The notes under the pieces are model-generated. The model did not search any database, was not told the origin of the DNA, and worked only from the letters and a program-made list of their open reading frames with translations. Both the position numbers and the translations under genes were made by a program. DNA of 64,000 nucleotides from Armigeres subalbatus (taxonomy: Eukaryota; Arthropoda; Insecta; Diptera; Culicidae), in NCBI RefSeq assembly GCF_024139115.2, contig NC_085139.1, positions 3,729,470 to 3,793,469 on the forward strand, given 5' to 3'. Below are positions 10,060 through 22,231 of the stretch, piece by piece; within the stretch, counting starts at the first letter, position 1; each line of letters opens with the position of its first letter.

Positions 10060-12480
10060 TTAAGATTAAAAAACACCTAAATAAAGCTTAAAACGTTCAA
10101 AACACGTGTGGCCTGGTCCCAGCGAGTTGCTCGGAATTGAATGTTAATAAGAATGTTTTGACTATTGGCAAAACTGCAGTGATAAGATATGAACTAGATT
10201 TAGGTTGTTATCCTAAGTCAATTGACTTCTAGGAAAAGTGCGCTTTGGCCTTGCACCTGTTATTGGCATGCATCGTCTAGACTAGACCGGCTTTCAATCG
10301 AACAAACAACTGCATTCATAGAATTCCTGACGACTGACATAGAACCACGCAGTTCCCGTTATTAAATTAATTACCATTGCCGATGTGAATAAAGAAGCAT
10401 GCATATGGGAAAATATTTCATTCAATAAGAACCTCAATCCCAGAAGATGGTGACGGAACCCATCGATCTCCCACTTCGACTGTTTATTCAACCCGAGTTG
10501 TCGAGTACAATCACCAGCTTTGTTTGCAGTTTGACTCAAGTCAACAATTGCGGTATCGTCGGCGGCATTCTTCATGATAACTAATTGCTATCATCATTCG
10601 TTTGCCATTATTTGCACGCTTGTCATTCATTGTTTTCCTATTTTATACCGAGTCGGATAAAAAAAAATCAAATGTACGGAACCAATGTAACGAATAATTG
10701 TAGGACACTCAGAATGTCATCATCACCATGGCAACCAACAATCTTAGGCATTCTGTTCATTCTTCTCTAAATAAAGTGCAACTTTTATTGTTCAATTCGA
10801 CTGCCCCATCTAAATGATTCCATCAATTGCGATGCAGCACACTCTTTTATAATGGGACCGAACCCATAAAAAACTCCCACTTTTCCGGTTCCACAGAACG
10901 AAGCAAGCCCACCACATTAATTGAGTTGCTCTGGCCCTTTTTTGACAATTCTTCTTATATTCTTCGTTCGAGGGTTCTGAGGAGTGCCACTTGGGCTACT
11001 TTGTTAGTTTTTTTTTCAATCAGAAGCGATTAAGAACAAAAATAATGTAAGAAAGTAAGGCTTTTAGATTTTTCAGATTGTCAAGATTTGAAATAAAATA
11101 AATTATAAATCTGAAAACCGAGATAACTATCAGCAGGTTTACCTCAGCAAATAGTTATTTTTTCCTCAACATTAACGTGCACAATAAACTTTGGTGCCGG
11201 ATTTCAAATCGTCGGAATTTTATTTCTCGTAATATGCCATGCCATGTGGAGGCGAAAGAATCGAAAATTCTTCTGCTGCATAGCGAACGAGTAATGTGCT
11301 GCATTCCTTTTCTACACCCATCCATCCATCCATCCGCTGTGGTACGTCAACCAAAGGTCGGTCGGTCGGTCGGTGGCAGTTGCATTGCATTCGGATAGCG
11401 TGTGTGTAATCAAGTTCCGGTTATCGAAGCCACTTGCACTTTCTACATCGTGCCCGAGTCAGCCCGGCATCGTATCCCTTGAAGCAATAAAAGCTATAAA
11501 ACATGTAAGGGGAAGACGGGGCATGATGAGCGACTTGACCGTTTCGAGGACGTTTTGAAGGCATGTGTCTGGTATTCACAACTTTTAACCTTTGGTGTTG
11601 CATGGAATTAAAATTCATACAAAATTATAATTTTAATATTACCAAGATTTTACTGCCCGAAAACGCGTTTGTCTTAGGAGTGCTCATACTGCCCCATCAT
11701 CGACCCCTCCTATATGCATTCAAACATCGCAACGTGGGTCTTACGAAAAAATGCCATCAACATGGATGGTATTCAACGTCAACACTGGCTGTGCGAATTC
11801 GCAGCAAAAAGCCAACCCAGACAAACGGATGGACGACAGTTGGTTGCAATGAAAGTAAAACATTTTCTTGCCTTAGTCTTATTGCCCTGTCCATTAATCA
11901 CGGTTACAAAATGCCTTGGAAAAATATGTTCCAGTTGTGGAATGCTACGGTTTTTAGTGAGTCGCTGCTCTTTCTCCTTGTTATAATGGTTGTCAATCCA
12001 TTCATGTTTAAAAAAATAATCCAGTTTATTCGGTTTTCCACGCTCGATAGTGTCGGCTTGCACGTGTTTCAAAATTTTGTCGTTTACTGTACTCTTGACG
12101 CTAAACGGAGGTCGAACTAGAGTTTTGATATTTAAGAGAGGTTTCACATTACAAAGATTTTTGGGACCAGTTCCCATCCTCTTAGAAAACCAGATATATA
12201 AACATGTCTGAGGTTATGCACCCTGTTCCAGAGAACCAAAGGCTCTTTCCGATTTCTTCAGTACATCGCAACGCTTGTTTGCGTTGCGTTGCGTTGCGTT
12301 GTAACGGAGTATTTCGTAGATTGCATACTGATAGCTGTCATGTATATTCTTTAACTTTCTTACCCCAACTGCTTATGGATTACTATTTGGGAATTAATAG
12401 CAACCCAATTGGAGGTCCAAAATGATAAAGCATGAAAACTACCATTGCCGGCCACGCCCATCTTCTCCGTTACTAGGGAA
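10060..12480. other. Spacer with microsatellites
   Basis: There are short microsatellites of CCAT (11318-11336), GGTC (11356-11375) and GCGTT (12281-12301). Open frames on both strands of 11563-12177 overlap each other almost completely and contain no family motif, so neither is called. The section 10.1-11.5 kb reads like low-copy DNA, but no exon could be supported. Confidence 0.45.
11509..11707. mobile_element. Possible MITE with imperfect inverted ends
   Basis: The left end has GGGGCATGATGAGC, and the right end, read in reverse complement, has GGGGCAGTATGAGC (12 of 14 match). Each is preceded by a further GGGG about 10 bp outside. The interior is AT-rich and non-coding. No clear target-site duplication was found, so the call is tentative. 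Confidence 0.35.
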
Positions 12481-14085
12481 GGGAAGGAAATGATGATATG
12501 ACATCTACTTAGTGAGAGGCCAGCGACTCACCGACGCCCTCATAGATGTCAAGGAGTTGGATGGTTGGTAGGGAATTTAGTTTTGGAATATCATCATTAG
12601 CAAATGATATGATAAGCTTTTTCAAACGTTGGGAGTGACCATGCTAAGAAATTTATGTCACTTCGTTTTCCTAGATGTTTAACTTCCTGGGATGGGACAA
12701 GGTATTAGACTTGCCCTGGCTAATAAGCCTAGGTTTAAGCGCCATTGCTCGCTCTCTGAAACGAGAAGAGAAGAATCATATATGGAAAACCCCTCCCCGT
12801 ATGTGCTAATGTCAAATTCAAAATAAAAGTATTTATGTCAAGGATTGAGTCTAAGCCCTAATAAAGTGTATGTTTCACAAAGAAAATATAAATAAAAATC
12901 TTTGAAGGCATTTTTTTGAAACTAAGCTTTTCGTTACTTACAACTCTACTCTTCAAATCGCTTCAGTAAGGCAAGGCAAGATGGAAAGTGGAATGTACTA
13001 TTCAATTTTGCATATTCTGATTACGCATTTCGAATAAAAGAAAAACGCTGCTGAAGACGTTCATAAAAACCAGCATGTCCACCCCAAAACAAATCCTCCT
13101 TTAATAAGACGACTTACAGTTGATATTCTATTTACTAGTATTGTTTTTGAAAAGTGTCTGGTGTTAGAACTTAGCAGAGCCGGAGACCTTCCGTGTGCAA
13201 GCCTCTAAGCTTACCCTTTTACCGACGTTTCTATGGTCGATTCGATAGTATAAGAATCATTGCCTCATCACAGTCCGGACGAATAATTGTCATAAGTCGG
13301 ATCACGGAACAAACTCACCGGATCGATGTCCTTGCCTGAATTTGGAGCTTCAAGATAAAATAAAATATCATCCTTTCCATTTCCGCGATGCGCCATATGG
13401 TTGTACAGCAATATCGTTAATGAACTTTTTGACAGTTATTTTTCCGTAATTACGCACTAATACCTCACAAGCACTTGAACATGGTGACGCACTTGAGAAA
13501 AGTAAAACGCGCCTAAAATACCTTTTCAATTATATTCTCGAAACAATAAATGAAAATTTAGAAGTACAAAGAAAATGACGGGAGCTAAATCAAAACCAGC
13601 ACATCGCAACGCTTGTTTTTAGAAGCAAATACACCATTAGCTGTAATTTTATTGGATAATATTAGTATTAGGTTCTATTTATAGTTAATAGTTTCGGTTT
13701 TTGAGTTTCATTAAATTCGATCGCATGCTCATCTTTCCCATTTTTAGTTCCCAAGTTTTAGTTCAGATATAGTTCACATAAATTCCGATTATTCTCCTGT
13801 TTTTCTTCCACTTCTTCCACTATAAGCACCAACTCTACAGTGTCCACCATTCTCTTCTTTCTAAACTACTTAGTAAGGTAGCGCAAGAAACACTTCTTCT
13901 CATAGTTTTCAGCATAACATTCTGCATTCAATTCTGCAAGAACTGAATCAATATGGTAGTTCTTCATCGTAAATGGTGCCATCTAGTTCCAAATTATTGT
14001 TTTGCGAAGTTCCTCCATATATTTTTCCATAAAAAAACTTCCAATGAGCTTAGCACCGCCCAAACGTTGATCGATTTGGCTGAAA
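12481..14085. other. Spacer, no supported gene
   Basis: Non-coding by eye. An 18-bp match (ACATCGCAACGCTTGTTT) is shared between 12263-12280 and 13601-13618, just outside and inside this stretch. It may mark a dispersed repeat, but no element ends are visible. Confidence 0.4.
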
Positions 14086-14284
14086 TTAGAGATGTGCACC
14101 GGTCCTTAAATCGACGGCGGCGTTTGCCATAATTTTGATCGGTGGCGGCGGCGTTTTAGCCATTTTAGCCGGCGGCGGGTATCGGCGTAGCGATTTTTTA
14201 TTACCATTGTTTCGTTTGACAAATACATTAACAGGAAAATTATTTATATTTTGCCAGAAAAATATAATGAGCTTCCTCACGAAA

Positions 14285-14860
14285 TTCTTCTAAATTTTCC
14301 AAAATATCCATTTGGATTTTTTTTTTCTGAAATTCCTTGAAATTTTCGTTAGAAATTATTTGAAATTTAGAATTTGCTATGAAAGCTTCTGGAAATTCCC
14401 AGGAAAAATTGTATGAAATTTCTTAATGAAAATTTGTTGGGACTTGTAAGAAAATTATTTAAAATTTCCGTGAAATTCTTCAAAATTCCCACGGAAAATT
14501 GTTCCATATTTCAATTAAAAAAATATTCACAATTTTTGCGCTTAGTTCTTCGGAGTTAGCAAGGGATATTCTTCGAATTCCTACATAAAAATCTTTGCAA
14601 TATCCGTGGGCAACTTTTAAAAGTTTTCACGGAAAACTCTCTGGAACATTCAAATGATTTTTTTTAGGAATTTCCGAGAAAGACTCAACGGAAAATCCAC
14701 AGGAAATATTTGAGGTTTTCGCGAGAATTTTTTAAGAGGATTTCAACGAGAAGTTGTACAAAATCTCCAAGATTTTTTTTGGGAGGTTCCACAGGAAATC
14801 CCTTGTATTGTTCATTAAACAATCTTCGAAAACTCCACGGGAAATTTGTCAACAAGAGGA
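14285..14860. repeat. Degenerate AT-rich minisatellite (GAAATTYC-type)
   Basis: Imperfect repetition of GAAATTCY/GGAAAATT-like words every 20-25 bp occurs here with heavy divergence and no stable unit. It resembles the weak ends of the 24-bp minisatellites at 20.9-29.5 and 47.7-48.7 kb. A few short chance frames inside are not genes. Confidence 0.5.
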
Positions 14861-15204
14861 AGAATAATATAGCTGAAAGTCATTGGGCCAATTAAACGTT
14901 AGGCCGAAATGGTTTGACCATTACCCGAAAAATTAGTCATAAACAAATTATATCACAGAGGCGCCTCTACCATACGTTCTACCTGTTCATGGAACAGGTA
15001 ATCATTTTCAGTTCAGAAGTGGGAAACTTGATGTCCTTACAATTAATTTCTTAGAAATTAATTATTAGGGCAAATAATTCCTCTGGTTTAATATCTAACG
15101 AAACAAAATATTGCATAGACAGATCAATTCAACGCCACATGCTTGGCGTACAGTCGAATTGCAGCTAAACATGTGTTTCTCCGACGGATAACCGCACATC
15201 ACAT

Positions 15205-15388
15205 CAAGATTTTTTTAGGTACAGGTTATCCGACTTGTCAATATCCCCAACTCAGCCATCTTGGATTTTTGTATGGAATTTATGCTCGTTTGTTTACGTT
15301 TTGCACTGAAAATGTATGTTTCCCCCCCGCGCTGGTTATTCCCATCTACTGACGAAGTCGGATAACCTGTATACATAAAAAAATCTTG
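15205..15388. mobile_element. hAT-like MITE with 8-bp target-site duplication
   Basis: The ends are CAAGATTTTTTTA... and its complement. The inverted repeats run on for about 38 bp with few mismatches through ACAGGTTATCCGACTT. Both sides carry the 8-bp direct repeat CATCACAT (15197-15204 and 15389-15396). The 184-bp interior has no ORF. An 8-bp duplication points to the hAT superfamily, although the terminal CAAGA is not the commonest hAT end. Because the flank itself is repetitive (CATCACATCA), the exact frame of the duplication is slightly uncertain. Confidence 0.75.
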
Positions 15389-15624
15389 CATCACATCACA
15401 TACAAAGCCTTTTTAAGTCGTACGATTCATTATAAAGAACTAACAGCAGCGCAGCCAGAAGTCAAATTTAAAGTTTTGTACCATGACAAATGTTTTGAAA
15501 AAAAATTCCTCCTTGGTATGTTCACTCGTTCTCCACGCGCGGAGAACCAGCGTGAGTGTTGCCAGCTTTCTTCGTTTCCTCACGTTATCCTCTTTCGCAT
15601 GCGTTAGCTCTGCTATGTTGCGCC

Positions 15625-15767
15625 CAGAGTGTATGTAATTAAGAGTGGCGACACTGTCAGAATTGGAACAAAATTCATCTGTCATTCCCATACAAAATCG
15701 TGTTCCAAACGAGCAGGAGACCTGTCAAATGCGGCACATGTCGCCACTCTTAATTACATACACTCTG
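15625..15767. mobile_element. hAT-like MITE with 8-bp target-site duplication
   Basis: The inverted repeats start CAGAGTGTATGTAATTAAGA and remain perfect for about 28 bp (as far as GTGGCGACA). The element is 143 bp and non-coding. It is flanked by the exact 8-bp direct repeat GTTGCGCC (15617-15624 and 15768-15775). The CAG start and 8-bp duplication fit hAT. The near-perfect ends suggest a fairly recent insertion. Confidence 0.85.
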
Positions 15768-15775
15768 GTTGCGCC

Positions 15776-16958
15776 AAGAGTCCAACCCGTTCGACGCGCT
15801 GCGAGAACAATCAACGACGCGACGTACCTTCGGTTAGACTCGGTTGGAGTGTCGGGCTGTGCTTTGCCGAAAGGTGCACCGCGCACGCTTTCGCTCATAC
15901 TTCGATGATTGGGAACGGTTTTTCTCCTGATGAATATGCATCATAAACAATTCAGCATCAAGAACAATATTAAATTAATGTTTGAGTTTTTAAAAGAGAC
16001 ATCAAATAAAGCTTGTTTTCCGAATAATAAAAATCAACCAACATAGAGAAAAAGGTTTAGTTTTCACTAAATTTGAAAAACTAAATAGCTGGAAAACATG
16101 ACAGCTTCTAAATGTGACTCATGCCAGCTTCTAAATAAAGACTCAATCTGGGTCGCATCAAATGATGTTGGGGGATTTGTTCCATTATTAATAACATGAT
16201 CCTATATAAATAAAATTCACAAAGCAATTTAGGTTCAATTTGAGTCGTGTTTTGTTGTTATCCGACGTGCTCACTGCTGAAAAAATCACAAAAATGAAAA
16301 ATAAAACAATTTGTGCAGCAATTCTTTGTTTTTGAATGGTATTGATTTGGTATGAATTCAAGGAGCAGTTCCCCTACTAATAATTGTTAATTACATTTCT
16401 TCCATAACAACAATATATGTAAAAGTTTTGAGTCCTGTGCACCCGAATGGTGGAAAGAGCCGATTTGAAAGATCTATATTCTGATCAATATCCAGTTATC
16501 GTCAACTGTTACCAAGTTGGATTTCGGACGACTTAAGAGAGTTAAAAATTTTCTTGAAGTGCATCTTAATTTAAAAGATTCTTGGAACAAAGAGATTAAT
16601 AAGCTGTTTATTATTTTGTTTTTGTGTTACTACTTTCTATTTAAATTGATTTTTTGTTTGCTTTCTAATATGTGGTTAGGTTGCACAAGAAAAGGTTGTA
16701 ATATTAGATAAAATGTTCAACTTTCATTCGAAACCACTCAGCTTGAAGCATTTTTTTAGCAGGATGGTAGAACAGGTGTACCAAAAGTTCACGAGACGCC
16801 CCTGATCACAATTGTATCAATATGTGTTATAAATAACAATATCTGCAATATTTTTTCTGTAAGTTCTCTGTTCCGGATGAAAAAACGAAAATGCCCTGAT
16901 CGTCATAACATGAATGTAATAAAATGCGATATAATTAATACGAATAGCATTTTAGCAA
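15776..16958. other. Spacer, no supported gene
   Basis: AT-rich with only chance frames. The part immediately after the MITE (15.78-15.92 kb) is more GC-rich and could be low-copy DNA, but no splice-compatible exon is evident. Confidence 0.4.
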
Positions 16959-16960
16959 TA

Positions 16961-17179
16961 CAGTATACCCCCGCTGATCCGACAAATGTATGGCCGGACT
17001 ATCGGGGTTCCTCTCGTTAATCCGACTGTCAAAACCATACAAATGAACCAAAACAAAATCACAGCACAAATTTGAAAACTGACAGCATAATGTGTTTAAA
17101 TGGGTGTTTTTACTTTTCAATACGGAAAATTCCGAATTAGCGAGATCCGGACTAACGAGTCGTCGGATTAACGATACTG
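16961..17179. mobile_element. pogo/Tigger-like MITE
   Basis: The element starts CAGTATACC and ends with the complement, ...GATACTG. An ATCCGAC block lies about 18 bp inside one end and GTCGGAT at the other. TA dinucleotides flank it (16959-16960, 17180-17181), as expected of pogo-type insertions. The interior is 219 bp in all and non-coding, with scattered further CCGGACTA-like words near both ends. Confidence 0.72.
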
Positions 17180-17589
17180 TACTTGTAACACGACCAGTGA
17201 TATTTTTTTTCTTTTCAATAACATAGTTTTCTTTATTTTCTTTACTTTTTATGTAACACATTAAGTTATATTTTTATTCAATTGGAAACATATTTAAGGT
17301 ACATTTTTGTAAAAACTAGAAGACATTAGAAAAAATTGTAAAATTTGTTATTTTAACTACTAATGGTACCGTCGTCGGAGGTGACAATCATATGGCGGTG
17401 AGAATGGGTCACTGTTTCAAGTACTTCGAATGCTTGTAGAATAGATTGAATGTATCTGAGCGCAAGAAGAAAATATAAGAGACCTTTTTGAACGATTTTG
17501 CTATCCGACCGGGTTGCCGGTGAGAGTGATGACCCATTCTCACCGGCCAGACTCATTGTCACTTAAAAAATAACAAGTTCTGATATAAA

Positions 17590-17795
17590 TCTGATACGAT
17601 CTATTAATCGGGTAACCATTTGGCTGAAAAAGCAGTATGCCTAGGTCGTTTAGTCGAATAGGTCATGTAGCCTAAAATGCCGTTTGGCCGAAATGTTTAT
17701 TTGTTCTACTACCGAAAATGTTAGTTGCTGAACGGATAATATGGCCAACCTCGACCCACTCGGCCAAGCAACATTTTCAGTCAAATGGTCCGTCC
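17590..17795. repeat. Degenerate TTCGGCCAAATG minisatellite, part 1
   Basis: Alternating words of the type TTCGGCCAAATGR and their complements recur every 20-25 bp (for example near 17620, 17680 and 17755). The same motif returns at 17960-17990 and 19070-19260, so the intervening 1.1 kb was probably inserted into or grew within one array. Confidence 0.6.
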
Positions 17796-17930
17796 CAGTC
17801 AACACAAAATCGTATATGACGCAACATAAGATGCTAAAGTGGACGCGATATACGTACATATTGTATGGTAAAGTATATCGCCTCCACTTTATCATCTTAT
17901 ATGATATCTTATACGATCTTGTATTGACTG
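17796..17930. mobile_element. Inverted-repeat element (135 bp)
   Basis: Two arms of about 58 bp are imperfect reverse complements of each other. They begin CAGTCAACACAAAATCGTAT on the left and end ATACGATCTTGTATTGACTG on the right, and share ATAAGATG and AAAGTGGA internally; only a short loop separates them. No clear direct duplication was found. It sits inside the TTCGGCC-type array. Confidence 0.65.
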
Positions 17931-18169
17931 CGTTTCTAATTAGTTACAACAGTGGCTCTTTCTGCAAAACGGTTTTTTCGGCCAAAGGATGTCTATTTCA
18001 GCCCTTCATGCCATTTTCTGGCATTTTGACTTTTTTGTCCAAATCTAGAGAAAAGGCAATTATTTATGATGTGTACCACACTACGGCTAAACCACACGAT
18101 TGAATCGAGAAAGGCATCGTCACCGCTAGGTGGATTAATCTGGGTTTTTGAGATTACGAACGTAGAATC

Positions 18170-18910
18170 TTTGGTCTCCCAAACTTTTTTGTTCCAAAAC
18201 CGAATCCGAACCCTATTGCCTTTCCGAACAAAATCTTTTTTGATTTCCAACGGAATCTTTTTGGGCTTCCAAAAAAAATCCCAAAGGTTTCCGTTCGGAA
18301 TCCCAAAAAAGAACATACGTTCGGTATCACCTGTACAGAAGCAGAGAAAGATTCCATTCATAAGCCCAGATGGCTCCACTCGGAAACCCAACAAGATTCC
18401 ATTCGGAAGTCCAAAGGAAATTCATCCGGAAGCCCTAAATAATTCGGTTTGGAAGCGCAAACGAATTCCGTTTTGAAAGCCTAAAAGAATTCCTTATAGA
18501 AACATAAAAGTATTTTATTTGACATCCTCTGTCCAGAAGCAGAAAAAGATTCCGTTCAGAATCCCCGAAGGATCCAATCAGAAGTCCAAATGAATTCCTT
18601 TCGATAGTCCAAAAGGGTTCCGTTCAGGAGCCCAAAAAGATTCCTTTCGAAAGTCCAACAGAATTTTGTTCAGAAGTTCAAAGGAATGCCGTTTGTGAAC
18701 CCAGAAGGATTACATTCGGAAGTTCACACAATTCTGTTCCAATGGAGATATTTTGGCCTTTCCAAAGCAATTCTTCTGGGCTTTCGAACGGAATGATTTG
18801 GGGCTTCTGAATGGAATTGTTTTGGGATTCTGAATGGAAACTTTCTGGGCTTCTGAAAGAAATCAAAGAAAGATTCCGTTTGGAAATCTAAAATGACTCT
18901 GTTAGGAACT
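18170..18910. repeat. Degenerate minisatellite B, copy 1 (TTCCGTTCGGAA type)
   Basis: The units are about 27-30 bp, built on CCGTTCGGAAGTCCAAAAGA. Orientation changes within the array: reverse near 18230-18290, forward about 18370-18720 and reverse again 18750-18860. Several anchors, such as GTCCAGAAGCAGAAAAAGAT (18528-18547), recur in the same order in the copy at 42.1-43.0 kb. The two arrays therefore derive from one longer ancestral unit and are not independent expansions. Confidence 0.75.
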
Positions 18911-19069
18911 CAAAAAAAATTGTGTTAATCGACTTTGCTCGGGTAGCTATTCTTGAGGTAAAAATGAAGCGAAAATGTAAAAATATCTTATCAATTAGCG
19001 AAAGAGATAGCAAACAAAGAGAGCCTCTCTTTTGCAAATAGGAAGCAATCTAAAAATGACCAGTTGTTC

Positions 19070-19260
19070 ATTTCTGCCAAATGACATTTTCGACCAGATG
19101 AGTTTCGGTCTTATGGTTCGTTCGGCCAAATGACATATTCGGCTAAACAAATTTCGGCCATATGGCTCATTATGTCATTTAACTGAAAGTTATTTGGCAA
19201 AGGGCATGTGCTCCATTGCTACTTGGTCGATTGTCATTTAGCCGAACTGCATGTATAAAC
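19070..19260. repeat. Degenerate TTCGGCCAAATG minisatellite, part 2
   Basis: This continues the motif seen at 17590-17795, with clear words GTTCGGCCAAATGACATATT (about 19129-19148) and ATTTCGGCCATATGGCTCAT. It is non-coding. Confidence 0.6.
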
Positions 19261-19479
19261 TGACCGGTTAGGTTTTATATCTCGCGATATGCGGAGTTAA
19301 GAAAGTTGACGTCATCTACGAAGTTTTTTTGGGGATTGGAAACCGACATGTTGAGAATCTGTTTAGTTTAGAATTCAGGCGCAAGTGTAAATGAGAGACA
19401 GTTTGCATCTCGCGATCCTTGGAATTTAGAAAGTTGCTGTAATTAACAAAGTTGTTCGGGGATTTGATATCAATTTGAT

Positions 19480-20065
19480 GGGCACCTACGATCAAAGATG
19501 AGCAAGAGTTGCAAATAAACTACTAGGGTACAGTCGGAAATGATTTAGAGCCAATCGCGCTACTCTGGGACGAACTTTCCGGCCACCTTCCGTCATAGAT
19601 GAGCGAGAGTTGTAAATTAACTTCCAGGTCACTGCCAGAAATGATTTAGAAAAAAATCGCTCTGCTCTACGACAAACTTTACAAAATGACAATGTTTTCG
19701 GACGTTCTGGATTTTCCGGAAGGTCGTCCGATGGGCACATGCGGTCAAAAAGGAGTGAAAGCTATGAGTTAACTTGGTTAACTAAAAACAACGCTGCTCT
19801 AGGACAAACTTTGATTGAAATTGACTGTTTTTACGGACATTCCAGAACTACAGAAAGGTCGCCTGGGGTCACCTGCGGTTTTAGATCAGCAAGAGTTGTA
19901 AATTAACTCCCAAGTCACTGACAGAAATGATTTAGAAAAATTCGCGCTGTTCTGGGACAAATTTTATGTATTAGTCATATCTACGGATGTTTTGGATTTT
20001 CCGGCTTCCGACTATAGATCATTGTCAGGTATGATTTAGAGAAAATCGTGGTACCTTAGGATGAA
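19480..20065. repeat. Diverged tandem repeat, unit about 100-150 bp
   Basis: Four to five diverged units are recognisable by the shared block AGCAAGAGTTGTAAATTAACT followed by CACTGACAGAAATGATTTAG and CTGGGACAAA. Unit starts are near 19491, 19593, 19742, 19881 and 20020, so spacing varies between about 100 and 150 bp. Some units contain a GGACGTTCTGGATTTTCCGG insert and others lack it. No gene is present. Confidence 0.65.
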
Positions 20066-20292
20066 TTGTTAAAAAAAAATGAATAATTCATTATTGTTCA
20101 CTTCTCCCTTTAAACATGAGCCCTTTATTCAGTTATATTCACCCTAGTGTTCTATTGAATCTTTTTTGATATTTCCTCAATTGACGAAGAACTAATTTTC
20201 TGGGGATAATAAAAATAATAAATAAATTATCGTTAAGTGAAAAATTGATGTGGGGGGTGATGCGAATTGATTTATAATGATATAAATACCGC

Positions 20293-20500
20293 TGATAAGA
20301 GTAAACAATGATTCCCTTAAGGGGGTATTTCTGATAGGGTAAACAATTATTCTCCTGAGATGATGTCTCTGATAGGGTAAACAAGAATTCCCCTGAGTGG
20401 GTATCTGTGAAACAATTCCCCCGAGAGGGTATCCACCACTATAGGGTTAACAATCATCTCCTGGGAGGCTATCCCTGATAAAGTAAACCATCTCTGATTT
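20293..20500. repeat. Minisatellite, unit about 38 bp, 6 copies
   Basis: Repeated GATAGGGTAAACAA followed by a TTCCCCTGAGAGGGTAT-type block. Copies of the GTAAACA core lie near 20301, 20339, 20377, 20406, 20443 and 20477. Spacing is mostly 34-38 bp, with one shorter unit. Divergence is moderate. Confidence 0.75.
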
Positions 20501-20879
20501 TGATGCAAGATTGATGATAAGTTCTATCCTTGACTGCATGTACAAGATCAGCGATTGGTTTGAGTTCAGGGTTAGAACATGTGAACAAAGCGTGAGTTCA
20601 AAGCAAAGAGTTGCGCAGAATATTGTTGATGATTTTAGATTAATTTTCTTTGACTTTCTAATTTCTGGAATGTCACAGTTCTCTGTATTTTTGAAAGTTT
20701 GAAACTTCGCGGTAAATAATATATAAGAACACTAAATAATAGTTATAACACTTTCTAAGAGAATAGAGTAGAAGGAGGATGTAGGGTTTAAAAAGAGTAT
20801 GGTAAAATATAGAAGTCGAATAGAGGAGCATATACAATAGCCACACAGCAAAAGAATAATAATATGCAGACGAAAAGTC

Positions 20880-21490
20880 CGCCAGAAGTTCCTCCAAAAA
20901 TCCTCTCGAAATTCCGTCAAAAGTACCTCCGAAAAATCCTTCAGGGATTCCTCCGAAAATTACTCCAATAGCTGCTTCGGAAGCTCCTCCGCAAATCCCT
21001 TCAAGAGTTTATCCACAAATTTTTAACAAAAGCTTCTCTAGAAAATTCATCCGGACATTCCTCCAGGAAAAATCTCTTCAGGAATTCTTCCTGGAGTTTC
21101 TTTGAAAATTCTTCCGGAAATACCTCGAAGCGTTACTCCGAAAAATTCTCAAGGAGTTTATTCTGAAATTTCTCCATGAGCTCCTCCAAAATTTTTCCCA
21201 GGAGTTCCTCCCAATATTCCTCCAGGAACTCCACCGAAAAAAAATTGAGGGTGTTTTGATGTAAATTGCCGGAAGAGCTACTGGACAAATTCCCGGAAGA
21301 ACTTTTGGAATAATTTCTAGAGGAAGACCTTAAGGAATTTGCTCAGGAATTTCGGTACAATGTTTCAGAGGAATTGCTGGAGGAATTTTCGAAGGAACTC
21401 CTGGTTAAATTGTGGGAGGAATTTCTAGAAGAACGCCTGGAGGCTTTTCCGGAGGAGCCACTGGAGAAATTACCGAAGGATTATGTATGT
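20880..21490. repeat. 24-bp minisatellite C, inverted-arm block 1
   Basis: The units are near 24 bp, of the type GGAGGAATTTCCGAAGGAAC. From about 20880 to 21240 they read in the TTCCTCC orientation, and from about 21290 to 21490 in the GGAGGAA orientation, so the block is a large imperfect inverted repeat made of tandem units. The repeat is common in this window (21.84-22.23, 28.27-29.54 and 47.7-48.7 kb). Confidence 0.75.
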
Positions 21491-21838
21491 GAAAATCGTC
21501 TTTCACTCACTCCGGACCGGACCAACATCACAACAATTACACATAGACTTCTTCCTATCATCACAAAAACACTTCATCCTGCTACAACGAATCGCCTTCA
21601 TTCTTCATTATGAACCGGTCAGACTACGCACTTGCATACCGGCCGCTATTGTACGATTTCCCTGCTCTAAGCTGTATGGGCAACTAGTTCGGCGTAAACA
21701 AAATCAGCTGCGCCGGTACGCACGTACCTAAAAAACACTATTGACCCGCTAGCAGTGAGAAGCAGATAGATCTCTGTTCAATTGGCACAGTCCGTCTGGG
21801 ATATTAGACTAGTTCAAAATTCATCTCGAATCTTTCAT
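21491..21838. other. Non-repeat insert between minisatellite blocks
   Basis: About 350 bp of more GC-balanced sequence interrupts the 24-bp minisatellite. Two overlapping chance frames are present. No terminal repeats or duplicated flank were found, so its origin is unknown. Confidence 0.45.
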
Positions 21839-21839
21839 T

Positions 21840-22231
21840 TAGAAGATTCTTTTAGGATAGTCCGGTAGTAATTTCTGGAGGAACTCCTGGAGAAATATCC
21901 GAAATTCCTAGTGGAATTTCTGACGGTCTTCCTAGAGAAATATCTGGAGGCACGCCTGAAGAAGTTTTCGAAGGAATTTCCGTAAGTTTTCCTGTAGGAA
22001 TCTCTGGAGGAAAATCTGAAAAAATCCTGAAATCCTTCAACTCTTGGAGGAATTTTCGAAAGATCGGCTGGAAGAATTTCGGAAAGCTATTTTCTCTCAA
22101 ATTCCTCCACGGGCTCCTTCGGAAAGTCCTTCAGGAGTTCCTCAGAAAAATTATCCAAAAACAGCTTAAAAAATCCCACGTTTATTCCTCCATAAATTTA
22201 ATGCAAAATATTCTCTGGAAATTCTTCAAAA
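21840..22231. repeat. 24-bp minisatellite C, block 2
   Basis: Same unit as block 1: GGAGGAA orientation up to about 22060, then the opposite orientation. It stops at the 5' end of the I-clade retrotransposon and resumes immediately after its poly(A) tail at 28271. The element therefore split one continuous block. Confidence 0.75.

Noticed and set aside
11563..12177. 185-codon plus-strand and 132-codon minus-strand frames
   Set aside because: They lie on top of each other, contain no recognisable domain, and the sequence has AT-rich spacer composition. A distant retroelement relic cannot be excluded.
18066..18476. 136- and 133-codon frames on both strands
   Set aside because: They are by-products of minisatellite B, whose units have few stops on either strand.
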